The notes under the pieces: generated by a model
What the model was told of the DNA's origin: nothing
Databases searched by the model: none
Seen by the model: only the letters and a program-made list of their open reading frames with translations
Shown: positions 34,296-43,344 of the stretch, piece by piece
Layout of the letters: the number at the start of each line of letters is the position of its first letter
Position numbering within the stretch: position 1 is the stretch's first letter
Program-made: the position numbers and the translations under genes
DNA from: Kaistia terrae
Lineage (GTDB): Bacteria; Pseudomonadota; Alphaproteobacteria; Rhizobiales; Kaistiaceae
NCBI RefSeq assembly: GCF_026344005.1
Contig: NZ_JAPKNH010000010.1
Location: 1 to 64,000 of the forward strand
Reading direction: 5' to 3'
Length of the DNA: 64,000 nucleotides

Positions 34296-36158
34296 CTAGA
34301 GTACAGGCCGCTTTGCGAGTCCCACTCTGAGGTAAGGACGGCGCTCCGTCTCAGACGTTTTGTTCGCGCTCCTGAGGCGCAAAAGATCCTTGCGAGCGAT
34401 CAGTCCAACCAGGCGGCGTGTTTCGCGATCCACGATAGGAACGCGGCCTGTTTGGGCGGAGACCATGACGTCGGCAATGTAGCCTACTGTGTCCTCGGGA
34501 TAACCGACTGGAAGCGATCCGTCCGAGATCATATCCGCCAGGCTTTGCGCGGCGAATTCAGGACGCCCCCGCCAATCCAACACATCGGCGCGGGATGCGA
34601 CTCCGGCCAGGGTATGGTCGGAATAAAGCACCGGATAGATGCGATGCGTTGCTTCCTGCGAAGAAAAAAACGCACAGGCCTGTTCCACGCTCATGGACGC
34701 AGACAGGCTATCGACTTCGCGGATCATGATATCGGCGGCGCGCATTTGTTCGAAGGGATCGACGCCGTATTCGCGCGCGATATGCTGGCCACGTCGGGCG
34801 ATCTTTTCGGTCAGGATCGACCGGCGAAGCAGGAGCACGGTTACCGCATAGGCCGCGACCGTTGCGGCGAGAAGCGGTACGAGCATGTTGATGTCGCCCG
34901 TTATCTCTACCGCGAAGAAGGCTCCTGTCAGGGGCGCGCGCATGGTGCCGCCCATCATCGCGGCCATTCCCAGCAGGGCCCAGAAGCCCGGCTCGCCCGG
35001 TAGTGCCAAGCCCACGAGCCAGCCGAATGCACCGCCGAGGATGAGCAGCGGCGCCAGCACGCCGCCCGAGGTTCCCGATGAGAGGGCTACCAGCCAGATT
35101 CCGGCCTTCACGAAGAGGATGGCGACGACCGTCTGGACCAGGATGTGGCTGCTCAGCAAATCGGAGATGACGTCATAGCCAACGCCGAGAGCGCGCGGCT
35201 CGATCAGGCCGCCGAGGCCGACGACCATGCCGCCCAGCGCGGGCCACCGCATCCAGTGGATGGGGAGCCGTTCGAAGCCGTCTTCAATCTTGTAGAGAAG
35301 GGTGGTCAGCAGGCCAGACTGCAGTCCGGAAAGGATCCCGACGGCCGCGCAAAGCAGGATACCCCACCAGGGCAGGCTCAGCTGGAAGTGCGCCGGGAAA
35401 AGCGGGCCGGCGTCAAAGAGAAAGGGCCGGCATGAGATCGCCGTGCACACCGCGACCGCAACGGGAATGAAGCTTCGCGGCTTCCATTCAAACAGGAGTA
35501 GTTCGACCGCCAGCATCAGAGCCGCGATTGGCGAACCAAAAATCGTTGTCATCCCGGCGGCGGCGCCGGCCACGAGCAGCGTTTTGCGCTCGGCGGCGCT
35601 CATGTGGAAGAATTGCGCAAACAGCGAGCCGATGGCGCCGCCAGTCATGATGATCGGCCCCTCGGCGCCGAACGGGCCGCCGGTTCCGATCGATATCGCG
35701 GAAGAGAGCGGCTTGAGTACAGCGACCTTCGGCGACATCCGGCTACCGCCGATGAGAATCGCTTCGATGGCCTCCGGAATGCCATGCCCCCTGATTTTCT
35801 CCGAACCGAACCGCGCCATCAGGCCAATCAGCAGGCCGCCGACAACGGGCGCCAGGATCATCCAGGCAGAGCGTGGCACGTCGGCGAAGGAAGTCGCTTC
35901 AAAGCTCACGCGTCCGAACCAAACGGCATTGGTCACTAGCGCGATCAGGTTGACGAGCAGCCAGGCTGCCAGCGCGCCGCCCGTGCCCACGATAATCGCC
36001 ATGCCGATCAACAGCAGAACGCGCTTGTCCGTCGTGAAATCACCTGCCTCACGGCGCGCCAGCCCGCCCGTGAAGTCGTGCTGATGACGTTGTTCAGAAT
36101 GAGGGTTCGTCAACTCAGATCTCCGGCCAGCACTGCCGTCTTCGGACGCAGCACACAT
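34296..36158 (-). CDS. ClC family chloride channel/transporter with CBS domains
   Basis: A 620-residue ClC protein. The membrane part (about residues 50-430) shows the three selectivity stretches: GHGIPEAIEAIL, GPFGAEGPIIMTGGAIGS (with the gating Glu) and GTSGGVLAPLLILGGAFG. Two CBS domains follow (about 475-600), as in eukaryotic-like ClC proteins, and may bind nucleotides. The ATG at 36158 is chosen, because the longer frame to 36203 would run over a 21-bp palindrome in the divergent promoter region. Divergent from a MarR regulator. Confidence 0.88.
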   Translation of the reverse strand: MCAASEDGSAGRRSELTNPHSEQRHQHDFTGGLARREAGDFTTDKRVLLLIGMAIIVGTGGALAAWLLVNLIALVTNAVWFGRVSFEATSFADVPRSAWMILAPVVGGLLIGLMARFGSEKIRGHGIPEAIEAILIGGSRMSPKVAVLKPLSSAISIGTGGPFGAEGPIIMTGGAIGSLFAQFFHMSAAERKTLLVAGAAAGMTTIFGSPIAALMLAVELLLFEWKPRSFIPVAVAVCTAISCRPFLFDAGPLFPAHFQLSLPWWGILLCAAVGILSGLQSGLLTTLLYKIEDGFERLPIHWMRWPALGGMVVGLGGLIEPRALGVGYDVISDLLSSHILVQTVVAILFVKAGIWLVALSSGTSGGVLAPLLILGGAFGWLVGLALPGEPGFWALLGMAAMMGGTMRAPLTGAFFAVEITGDINMLVPLLAATVAAYAVTVLLLRRSILTEKIARRGQHIAREYGVDPFEQMRAADIMIREVDSLSASMSVEQACAFFSSQEATHRIYPVLYSDHTLAGVASRADVLDWRGRPEFAAQSLADMISDGSLPVGYPEDTVGYIADVMVSAQTGRVPIVDRETRRLVGLIARKDLLRLRSANKTSETERRPYLRVGLAKRPVL

Positions 36159-36177
36159 TGAGCAATCCGAGGTCTGA

Positions 36178-36198
36178 TTATATCGTACTACGACATAA
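36178..36198. promoter_or_regulatory. Operator candidate between ClC and MarR genes
   Basis: TTATATCGT-ACT-ACGACATAA: 9-bp arms matching at 8 positions. It lies between the divergent ClC and marR starts, where MarR proteins normally bind to control both genes. Assignment is by position only. Confidence 0.45.
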
Positions 36199-36270
36199 AT
36201 CAACAGGGGCGGACGATGCGCTGCGGGCCGTCATCTGGCATAACGTCCGTTCGTCGGTCTGATTAAAAGG

Positions 36271-36711
36271 ATGCAGTGCAACTTGGGCAAAGCGGATGAA
36301 CCCCTGAGCGAGGGCGACTACGAAGCGCTGGCAAACCTGCGCTACACGCTGCGCCGATTTATGGATTTCAGCGCGTCAGCCGCCAAGACAGTCGGGCTCC
36401 CGAGCCAACAGCATCAGGCCCTGCTGGCGATAAAGGGACATCACGCGCCAGATCCGATGACGATCGGCGTGCTGGCGAACCGGCTGTTGATCGCGCCTCA
36501 TACGGCGACGGAGCTTGTCGGAAGATTGAGTCTTGCCGGCCTGGTGGAGCGGAACGCTGACCCAGGTGATAAGCGCCGTCAGTCTTTGACTCTGACTGCC
36601 AAAGCCGAAGCTGTTCTGCACGAGCTGAGCGGTGCTCACTTGAAGGAAATTCGAGATCTTACTCCCGAACTGATTTCTATCCTGAATAAACTGAATAGAC
36701 CTCAGTACTAA
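36271..36711 (+). CDS. MarR family transcriptional regulator
   Basis: A 146-residue regulator. The winged helix lies at about residues 55-115 (MTIGVLANRLLIAPHTATEL recognition region, then DPGDKRRQSLTLTAKA wing), flanked by dimerisation helices. MarR proteins are mostly repressors released by small ligands or thiol oxidation; only one Cys (residue 3) is present, so ligand sensing is likelier. Divergent from the ClC channel gene. Confidence 0.85.
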   Translation: MQCNLGKADEPLSEGDYEALANLRYTLRRFMDFSASAAKTVGLPSQQHQALLAIKGHHAPDPMTIGVLANRLLIAPHTATELVGRLSLAGLVERNADPGDKRRQSLTLTAKAEAVLHELSGAHLKEIRDLTPELISILNKLNRPQY

Positions 36712-36848
36712 GCTTCTCGAATTCTGAGCTCTCGGCGCACTGGCTTCGATGTTGTCTATGGTCGGGAGCGTGCTAACTGCCTTTTCTCGAAGTCGATCCG
36801 ATCCAACTCATGGTTCGACATCATGTGGCGCGAGCGCCGACACCTGCG

Positions 36849-37304
36849 TTAGCCGGCGCGCCAGGCCTCGGGCTGGCGCGAGAAGTGCAGAACCGTCTCC
36901 GGTAGTTCTCCCGACGCCAGCGCCGCCAGGCTGACCGTATCGAGGACTTTGAGCACGCTGGCGCGGTAGGCGATCCACACGTCCCGCAGCGGTCGCGCGA
37001 GGTCGTTGTAGTCGAGCGATTGCGGCTCAATCCCGCGCACCAGCACCATCTCGCCCTCTACGACGCGGATGACCTCGCCGACCGAGATCGTCTCCGCCGG
37101 CCGAGCGAGCCAATAGCCGCCATCGGCGCCGCGCTGGCTGTTGACGAGGCCGCCTCGGCGTAGGTCCGACAGGATGTTGACGAGGAAGTTGAGCGGGATC
37201 GACTGCGTGCGCGATATCGCCTCACACTTGATTGCCACGCCGTTCGCGGCCGCGATCTCGATCATGGCGCGAGTCGCGTAGTCCGATTTCGCCGAAATAT
37301 GCAT
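36849..37304 (-). CDS. Rrf2 family transcriptional regulator
   Basis: A 151-residue Rrf2 protein with an N-terminal winged helix (MHISAKSDYATRAMIEIA, GLVNSQRGADGGYWLARP, about residues 1-75) and a dimerisation helix. Unlike IscR, NsrR or RirA it has a single Cys (27) and no Cys cluster for an Fe-S centre, so it should sense something else, as CymR-type members do. The start MHISAKSDYA is typical. It is divergent from the sulfurtransferase-ABC operon and a palindrome lies 33 bp upstream of its ATG, so it probably controls both directions. Confidence 0.88.
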   Translation of the reverse strand: MHISAKSDYATRAMIEIAAANGVAIKCEAISRTQSIPLNFLVNILSDLRRGGLVNSQRGADGGYWLARPAETISVGEVIRVVEGEMVLVRGIEPQSLDYNDLARPLRDVWIAYRASVLKVLDTVSLAALASGELPETVLHFSRQPEAWRAG

Positions 37305-37336
37305 TGTCTCTCCGAGGCAAGATGGAGCCATTCCAT

Positions 37337-37357
37337 ACTCAATATATGACATTGAGT
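37337..37357. promoter_or_regulatory. Rrf2 operator candidate
   Basis: ACTCAAT-ATATGAC-ATTGAGT, a perfect inverted repeat with 7-bp arms, 33 bp upstream of the Rrf2 start codon in the divergent promoter region. Size and AT-rich half-sites resemble known Rrf2 family operators. Likely autoregulation. Confidence 0.5.
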
Positions 37358-37416
37358 GGAAAAGGCTACCCTCTTAGTCATGGCATAATTCATTGAATTT
37401 CAAAGATATTTTGGGA

Positions 37417-37472
37417 CGATCGTTTACGATCGGCCGAATCTTTGGATCATTCTTCACAAGTTTTGTTGTGAA
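37417..37472. promoter_or_regulatory. Two further palindromes before the sulfurtransferase gene
   Basis: CGATCG-TTTA-CGATCG (37417-37432) and TTCACAA-GTTTTG-TTGTGAA (37453-37472) are perfect inverted repeats 60-115 bp upstream of the sulfurtransferase ATG. They differ in sequence from the 37337 palindrome, so a second regulator or an RNA hairpin in the leader is possible. Confidence 0.4.
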
Positions 37473-37533
37473 TAGCCGATATCATGACGAGGTCGATGCG
37501 GGGCCAAGGTTCCGCTGCTTAGAGGAGACATCC

Positions 37534-38439
37534 ATGACCGACATTCCCCCGCTCGTCGACGGTGACTGGCTGCAGTCGCGCCTCGATGATCCGCGGCTTC
37601 GCCTCTTTGACGCGACGGCCCAGCTCGCCTTTCCTGATGATGAGAAGGACGGCTATTACCGCCTGACCTCAGGGCGTCCCTCCTACGCCGAGGAGCATAT
37701 CCCGCGCGCTGCCTTCGCGGATCTGCTCGTCGACCTCGCGGATCCCAATTCACGCTTCGCTTTCACCGTGCCGCCGTCCGATGTCTTCGCCCAACAGATC
37801 GGTGCGCTCGGTCTCTCCAATGACGATTATGTCGTGGTCTACGACCAGTTCGACCCGGCGCGCAGCGACAAGTTCTACCAGCATTGGGCCGGGCGGCTCT
37901 GGTGGCACCTGCGCCTCGAGGGTTTTGAGCGTGTCGCCGTGCTCGACGGCGGCCTGAACCAGTGGAAGCGCGAGGGGCGCCCCACCGAGAGCGGTGAGTT
38001 CATCTATCCGCCGGCGAGTTTTCAGGCCAAGCGTCGTTCGGATTTGATCGCGACCAAGCAGGAGGTGCTGGAAGCCATCGACCGCGACGACGTGCTCCTG
38101 CTCAACACTGTCGATCCGATCACCCATCGCGGCGAGAAGAACACCTTTTCGCGCCCCGGCCACATCCCGAACAGCCGAAACGTCTACTACGAGGACCTGT
38201 TCGATGTGGAGACCGGCAAGCTCAGGGACGCAGCTGAGCTTCGCGCCCATTTCGAGCGCGCGGGAGCTCTCGACGCCTCGAAGCGCGCCATCACCTATTG
38301 CGGCAGCGGCATTGCCGCCTCGGTCGAGGCGCTGGCGCTGGCCACGCTCGGCCGCGAGGACGTCGCCGTCTATGACGGCTCGCTCACCGAATGGACCGCC
38401 GATCCCTCGCTGCCGCTGAAAGTCGGCGTCGAGCCCTGA
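37534..38439 (+). CDS. Sulfurtransferase (mercaptopyruvate/thiosulfate type, two rhodanese domains)
   Basis: A 301-residue tandem-rhodanese protein: an inactive N-terminal domain (about residues 5-130) and an active C-terminal domain (about 155-290) with Cys256 in the loop YCGSGIAAS. A CGSG loop is the pattern of 3-mercaptopyruvate sulfurtransferase (CG[SA]G) rather than thiosulfate sulfurtransferase (CRKG). GAGGAG precedes the ATG; a longer frame to 37393 would include promoter palindromes. First gene of an operon with a CUT2 ABC importer, under a divergent Rrf2 regulator, a context that suggests a sulfur-bearing substrate. Confidence 0.9.
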   Translation: MTDIPPLVDGDWLQSRLDDPRLRLFDATAQLAFPDDEKDGYYRLTSGRPSYAEEHIPRAAFADLLVDLADPNSRFAFTVPPSDVFAQQIGALGLSNDDYVVVYDQFDPARSDKFYQHWAGRLWWHLRLEGFERVAVLDGGLNQWKREGRPTESGEFIYPPASFQAKRRSDLIATKQEVLEAIDRDDVLLLNTVDPITHRGEKNTFSRPGHIPNSRNVYYEDLFDVETGKLRDAAELRAHFERAGALDASKRAITYCGSGIAASVEALALATLGREDVAVYDGSLTEWTADPSLPLKVGVEP

Positions 38440-38529
38440 GGCGCGCGCTGCCGCCACCCGGGCGGCCCACCATAGCCATGAAACTTCCTTCCCGGATTTG
38501 AGATTTCTCTCACAGAAAGGCCGACTCAC

Positions 38530-39831
38530 ATGACCAAGGACCGCTCGTCCCAAGATCCAGCGTCGAACAACAAGGCATTTGCCGCTTCGCGGCGACGCTT
38601 CCTGCAGCTCTCGGGCCTCAGTGCCGGCGCCGCCGCCTTCGGCCTCGGAGCGGGCTTCGGCCCTGGCCTATCGGCCGCCCGCGCCGCTACGGCCGCCCGG
38701 ATCGGCTTTACGCCCTACACCTATGCCTCAACCCTGTCGGTGCAGATCGCCGAAGCGTTCAAGGTCGCCGCCGCGCAGCTCGGCGCCACCGGCGAAAGCT
38801 TCGACGGTCAGGCGGATTCCTCCGCTCAGCTGAACGGCATCAACCAGCTGATCGCCAAGAACTTCAACGGCGTCTCGCTCGAGGCCGTGGACGGCGGTTC
38901 GATCCGCTCGCTCGCCCGCATCGCGGAACAGAACCAGGTTTATCTGAACCATGTCTGGAACAGCGCGACGTGGTTCACGCCCTGGGATTCGAGCGAGTTC
39001 TACGCGCTGCATATCCAGCCGAACGAGTATGAGGGCTTCGGCCAGGTGACGCGGGTGCTGCTCGACGCGCTCGGCGGCGAGGGCACGATCGTCCGTGTCG
39101 GCGGCACGCTGAACGATCCCTCCGACGTAGTGCGCACAGCCGGCGCCGATGCGGTGATCGCGCAGTATCCCGGAATCAAGCTCGCCGGCGAACTGCCCGG
39201 CGACTGGGCGCCCGAGCCGGCCCAACGTGCGGCAAGCGCACTGCTTTCGCGCTATCCCGATACGCGCGGCATCATTGCGCAGAACGACGACATCGCCACC
39301 GGCGTCATCGCGGCCATCCGCGCCATCGGCAAGGTGCCCGGCAAGGACATCCTCGTCATCGGCACCAACGGCACGAGCGACGCTGCCAAGCGTATTCAGG
39401 CAGGCACACAGCTCGCCTCGGCGATCAACAACCCGTCCTTCATCGGCTACACGCTGGCAGCCAACCTTTATGATCGGATCAACGGCTGGAAACCGGATCC
39501 GCTGGAGCGCTCGCTGACCTTCCGCGCCGAGATCCTGACGCGCGCGAATGTCGAGCCTTACATCGCGCGCTACATCGACCTGCCGGTCTCGGCGCATTTC
39601 GACGCGAATCTCATTTCCCGCGTGAAGAGCCCGGACAATTGGGATCCGCAGTACGAACTGGTGCCGACCGATCTCGACCTGCTCTGGATCGGCCAGCCCA
39701 AGCCAGAGGGCTATGTATATCCCGAGGCCTATACCAAGGGGCGGTCCGACGGTTCGCTGGAGCGCATTACCAAGCTCTACAGCGACCACTACAAGATCAA
39801 GATCCTCGATCCGTCACCGGTCAAGGCCTAA
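38530..39831 (+). CDS. Tat-exported substrate-binding protein, RbsB-like (CUT2)
   Basis: A 433-residue periplasmic binding protein. The N terminus carries a twin-arginine signal (SRRRFLQLSG, then an Ala/Gly-rich helix, cleavage near AARA at about residue 52). A type I periplasmic-binding fold follows (about 58-345; AQNDDIATGVIAAIRAIGKV, IGTNGTSDAAK). About 90 extra C-terminal residues, rich in Asp, Pro and Tyr, extend beyond normal RbsB proteins. CUT2 systems import pentoses, inositol or AI-2, but the neighbouring sulfurtransferase makes a thio- or sulfo-compound possible. Tat export is unusual for this family. Confidence 0.85.
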   Translation: MTKDRSSQDPASNNKAFAASRRRFLQLSGLSAGAAAFGLGAGFGPGLSAARAATAARIGFTPYTYASTLSVQIAEAFKVAAAQLGATGESFDGQADSSAQLNGINQLIAKNFNGVSLEAVDGGSIRSLARIAEQNQVYLNHVWNSATWFTPWDSSEFYALHIQPNEYEGFGQVTRVLLDALGGEGTIVRVGGTLNDPSDVVRTAGADAVIAQYPGIKLAGELPGDWAPEPAQRAASALLSRYPDTRGIIAQNDDIATGVIAAIRAIGKVPGKDILVIGTNGTSDAAKRIQAGTQLASAINNPSFIGYTLAANLYDRINGWKPDPLERSLTFRAEILTRANVEPYIARYIDLPVSAHFDANLISRVKSPDNWDPQYELVPTDLDLLWIGQPKPEGYVYPEAYTKGRSDGSLERITKLYSDHYKIKILDPSPVKA

Positions 39832-39845
39832 GGGCGGAGCGTGCC

Positions 39846-41435
39846 ATGCCGGCCACTGTAGCGCCCTTGCTCGAGGCGATCGATATCACCAAGACCTATG
39901 GCAGCAACGAAGTGTTGTCCAAGGTCTCCCTGAGCGTGGCACCGGGCGAGATCGTCGGCCTGATCGGCGAGAACGGCGCCGGCAAGAGCACGCTCCTTAA
40001 CATCCTCTCCGGCGTCGTCTCCCCCGACGCCGGGAAGCTGCGTCGCAACGGCGCCCCGATCGCCCCCTCGACCTATCGGGAGGCAAGCCGCAGCGGGATC
40101 ATCCGGGTCTTCCAGGATTCCGCGCTCATCGACAATCTACGCGTCTACGAGAACCTCTTCTTCGGCTGGGAACACTTCTTTACCGGTCGGCTGGGACTGC
40201 TGGATCGCCGTGCCATGCTGGACGCCGCGCGCAAGGCGCTGGACGCGGGCGGCCTCACCGAGCTCGCGGCCGATCGTCCAATCTCCGATCTCGCGCCTGG
40301 CGAACGCCAGGCCCTCGACATTGCTCGCGCCGTTGCCACGGCCGACCTTCTGGGCATCGAGGCGCCGGTGATCCTGTTCGATGAGCCGACGACTGCGCTC
40401 GACAGTGCCAATGAGGAGAATTTCCTGCGCCTCCTGGAGCGGCTGCGCGGGCGGGCCGGGGTCGTCTTCGTCTCGCATCGCCTCGGCGAGGTGCTGCGAA
40501 GCTGCGATCGCATCGTCGTGCTCAAGGACGGCAAGCGCGTCGCGGACGCGCCCGCCTCAGGGCTGACGGACGCTGACCTGCACCGGTTGATGGTGGGGCG
40601 CGAGCGCACAGGCAACTATTATCGCGAGGATCGACAGAAGCCGCGACCAGGCCCCGCGCGCCTGGAGGTGAACGGCATCGCCATTGCCGGCGCCTATGAG
40701 CCGGTGAGCTTCGCTCTCGCGCCCGGCGAAGTGCTCGGCCTCGCCGGCACCGACGGCTCCGGCAAGCGGCGCCTCGCGCAGACCATTGCAGGGGAGCGCA
40801 GCCCGGATCGCGGCGAGATCCGCGTCGATGGCAAGCGCCTTCGCACCGGAGTGCCGGCCGCCGTCGCGGCCGGCGTCGCCTTTGTGCCGGGCGAGCGCCA
40901 GCATGACGGTCTGATCGTCCGGGAAACGATTCTCGCCAATTTTGAGCTGCCCTCGTTGCATGACCTTTTTTCCAACGCCGCCGGCTTCCGGCTCGGCCGG
41001 AAGGCCCGAACGGCCGCGGAACGTTACATCGCCGAGCTTGAGATCAGCGCGCCGAACGGCGTCGAGAGCCGCATCGACACGCTCTCCGGCGGCAACCAGC
41101 AGAAGGTGCTGCTCGCCAAATGGCTGGTGCGCGACCCGCGCGTGCTGGTGCTGGAAAACCCGACCCAGGGCGTCGACACCGGTGCGCGCGAGGCGATCTA
41201 CCGCGCCGTTCGAGATGCCGCCGCGCGCGGTGTCGCCGTCGTGATCGTCAGCGACGACCTTCCCGAACTGATCGGCCTTTCCGACCGGATCCTGATCCTG
41301 GTCGAGGGACGATCCACCCGCCTTCTGGATGCGGCGCCGGGCGCCAAGCCGGAAGAGGCCGCCGTCGTCGCCGAAATGATCCCCGCGGGCATCCGATCCA
41401 CTCCGGGAACCACACCAGGAATTACCCATGTCTGA
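39846..41435 (+). CDS. CUT2 ABC transporter ATP-binding protein (RbsA-like)
   Basis: A 529-residue tandem ATPase. The first domain has Walker A GENGAGKSTL (about residue 41), Walker B VILFDEPTTALD and H-loop FVSHR. The second has an atypical Walker A GTDGSGKRRL (RbsA-type second domains are often degenerate), signature LSGGNQQK and LENPTQGVD. GGCGGAG lies upstream of the ATG. It overlaps the permease gene by 8 bp. It powers the importer for the ligand of the upstream Tat-exported binding protein. Confidence 0.9.
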   Translation: MPATVAPLLEAIDITKTYGSNEVLSKVSLSVAPGEIVGLIGENGAGKSTLLNILSGVVSPDAGKLRRNGAPIAPSTYREASRSGIIRVFQDSALIDNLRVYENLFFGWEHFFTGRLGLLDRRAMLDAARKALDAGGLTELAADRPISDLAPGERQALDIARAVATADLLGIEAPVILFDEPTTALDSANEENFLRLLERLRGRAGVVFVSHRLGEVLRSCDRIVVLKDGKRVADAPASGLTDADLHRLMVGRERTGNYYREDRQKPRPGPARLEVNGIAIAGAYEPVSFALAPGEVLGLAGTDGSGKRRLAQTIAGERSPDRGEIRVDGKRLRTGVPAAVAAGVAFVPGERQHDGLIVRETILANFELPSLHDLFSNAAGFRLGRKARTAAERYIAELEISAPNGVESRIDTLSGGNQQKVLLAKWLVRDPRVLVLENPTQGVDTGAREAIYRAVRDAAARGVAVVIVSDDLPELIGLSDRILILVEGRSTRLLDAAPGAKPEEAAVVAEMIPAGIRSTPGTTPGITHV

Positions 41436-42432
41436 CCAAACTGTCCCCATCGCGCCCCTTGCACGCCTCACGGAACGCCTGCCTTTCCGGTCAGGCCCCA
41501 GCTTCGTCGACGTCCTGCCTCTGCTTGTGCTCGTCGCCCTCGTGGTGTTCTTCGCGACCCAGGCGGAGTCCTTTCTCGGCAGCCGCAACCTGCTCGTAAT
41601 GAGTGGCCAGGCGGGCATCCTGCTGCTGGTCTCGCTCGGAGCAACGCTCGTCATCGTTACCGGCAGCATCGATCTTTCCGTGGGATCGATCATCCTGCTC
41701 ACCGGCGCCATCCTCTCGCGGCTCCTGGTCGGCGGGGTCGACTCGACGCTGCTCGTGATCCTCGCCACGCTCGCCATCGGCGCGACGGCCGGCTTCGTCA
41801 ACGGAGCGATCTTTGCCTTCGGTCGCATCCCCTCCTTCATCGCGACGCTCGGGGCGCTGTCCTTCTTCAACGGGCTGGGGCTCACCATCATCGGTGGCCG
41901 GTCGATCGCCTTCGATTCGCCTGGAGTGCTCAACCTCGCCATCGGCCAGTGGATCCCGAACGTGCAGAACAGCGCGCTGTTTGGCCTGGTTGCCCTCGCG
42001 ATCCTGTTCGTTTTCTCACGCTCTACCCGCTTCGGCCGCTACCTCTATGCGATCGGCGGCAATGAGCGCGTCGTCGCCCTTTCAGGCATTTCGATCCGCC
42101 GCTACAAGATCCTCGCCTTCGTACTGTCGGGCGTGACGGCGGCGCTGGCAGGTCTGCTGGTGACGGCACAGCTCAGCGCCAGTGGACCGTCGCTCGGATC
42201 GACGGCCCTTCTCGATTCGCTGGCCGCGATCGTCATCGGCGGCACCGCGCTCTCGGGCGGCAACGGCGGCGTCCACCGCACGCTGCTGGGCGTCCTTATC
42301 GTCACCGTGCTCGTCAACGGGCTGAACCAGCTCGGTGTGCAGGACTTCGCACAGATCATGATCAAGGGCGCGGTGATCGTCGTGGCGGCGATCTTCACCA
42401 TGGCTTCGCAGCGCGGATTGCATTTGAAATAG
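41428..42432 (+). CDS. CUT2 ABC transporter permease (RbsC-like)
   Basis: A 334-residue membrane protein with eight to ten helices and family signatures VTGSIDLSVGSIILLTGAIL (about residues 75-94) and GGNERVVALSGISIRR (about 210). Its start overlaps the end of the ATPase gene. Last gene of the sulfurtransferase-ABC operon, which ends at a strong stem-loop. Confidence 0.92.
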   Translation: MSDQTVPIAPLARLTERLPFRSGPSFVDVLPLLVLVALVVFFATQAESFLGSRNLLVMSGQAGILLLVSLGATLVIVTGSIDLSVGSIILLTGAILSRLLVGGVDSTLLVILATLAIGATAGFVNGAIFAFGRIPSFIATLGALSFFNGLGLTIIGGRSIAFDSPGVLNLAIGQWIPNVQNSALFGLVALAILFVFSRSTRFGRYLYAIGGNERVVALSGISIRRYKILAFVLSGVTAALAGLLVTAQLSASGPSLGSTALLDSLAAIVIGGTALSGGNGGVHRTLLGVLIVTVLVNGLNQLGVQDFAQIMIKGAVIVVAAIFTMASQRGLHLK

Positions 42433-42439
42433 TAGCAGT

Positions 42440-42470
42440 GGGATTGCGGCCTGCTCGCCGCAATCCCTTC
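42440..42470 (+). terminator. Stem-loop closing the CUT2 operon
   Basis: GGGATTGCGGC/GCCGCAATCCC, a perfect 11-bp stem with a CTGCTC loop followed by TTC, 7 bp after the permease stop codon. Likely transcription end, although the T-tract is short. Confidence 0.6.
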
Positions 42471-42633
42471 AGACGCTAAGCTGAGGATCCGCCGCGTCGA
42501 TAGGATCATCCGGCCGATACCTGACAGCCGGCACGAGGCTGCATCAAAACCTGCGGACCTCGTGCCGAGCCCGGCATGGACGATTTCCGACATGCGTATG
42601 CGGGAATCCAGGCGCCTTTGGCGCCTGCCGAGT

Positions 42634-43344
42634 TCAGATCGCCAGATAGCCCCTCAAGACATCCGGCTCGAGACGCCCTTCGGGTTCGAACTTGGCGACG
42701 ATACGGCCTTTTTCCATGACGTAGACCCTCTCCGCCACCGAGCAGATCATGTCGACATTCTGCTCCACCAGGACAATGCTGAGGCCCATATCCTGCCTGA
42801 GACGAAGCATGATGCGCGCGATGTCCTGGGCGACATTCGGCTGAATGCCTTCCGACGGCTCATCCATGAGCAGAAGCTGTGGCCTGGCCACAAGTGCGCG
42901 TGCAATGGCGAGTTGCTGCTGTTGCCCGCCTGACAAGACGCCGGCTTTCTGGTTCAGCTTTTCCGCGAGAATGGGAAAATACTCGAAGATGCGCTGGAGG
43001 TCGCCTGGGTCCGGCCTGCGCACCGCCATCGCGCCCACCGTCAGGTTTTCGGATACCGTCATGCGCGGAAATACGTCGCGTCCTTGCGGCACATAACCGA
43101 TGCCCAGCCGCGCTCGTTTGTGCGCCGGCAAATGCTGGACAGCCTCCCCCCGAAAGTGGAGCGTGCCTTCCTTGACCGGGATGAGGCCGATCAGCGTCTT
43201 CATCAGCGTCGATTTACCGACGCCATTGCGACCCGTGATCGCAAGGATCTCCCCCGGACGCACTTCGAAATCGACGCCCTGAAGAACGGGCTTGTCGTCA
43301 TATCCGCTCTTCAGATCGGTAACCGTGAAAACACTGTCAGGCAT
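42634..43344 (-). CDS. Branched-chain/urea-type ABC ATP-binding protein (LivF/UrtE-like)
   Basis: A 236-residue ATPase with Walker A GRNGVGKSTL (about residue 39), LSGGQQQQLAIARALV signature, Walker B LLLMDEPSEGIQP and H-loop LVEQN. The SEGIQP wording is the mark of UrtE/FmdF-like proteins (urea and short-chain amides) rather than LivF. Overlaps the upstream ATPase gene by 8 bp. Last gene of the five-gene leftward importer operon. Confidence 0.9.
   Translation of the reverse strand: MPDSVFTVTDLKSGYDDKPVLQGVDFEVRPGEILAITGRNGVGKSTLMKTLIGLIPVKEGTLHFRGEAVQHLPAHKRARLGIGYVPQGRDVFPRMTVSENLTVGAMAVRRPDPGDLQRIFEYFPILAEKLNQKAGVLSGGQQQQLAIARALVARPQLLLMDEPSEGIQPNVAQDIARIMLRLRQDMGLSIVLVEQNVDMICSVAERVYVMEKGRIVAKFEPEGRLEPDVLRGYLAI

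Noticed and set aside
40557-41942. 461-codon minus-strand frame opposite the RbsA/RbsC genes
   Set aside because: Low-information translation spanning two real genes in the other direction.
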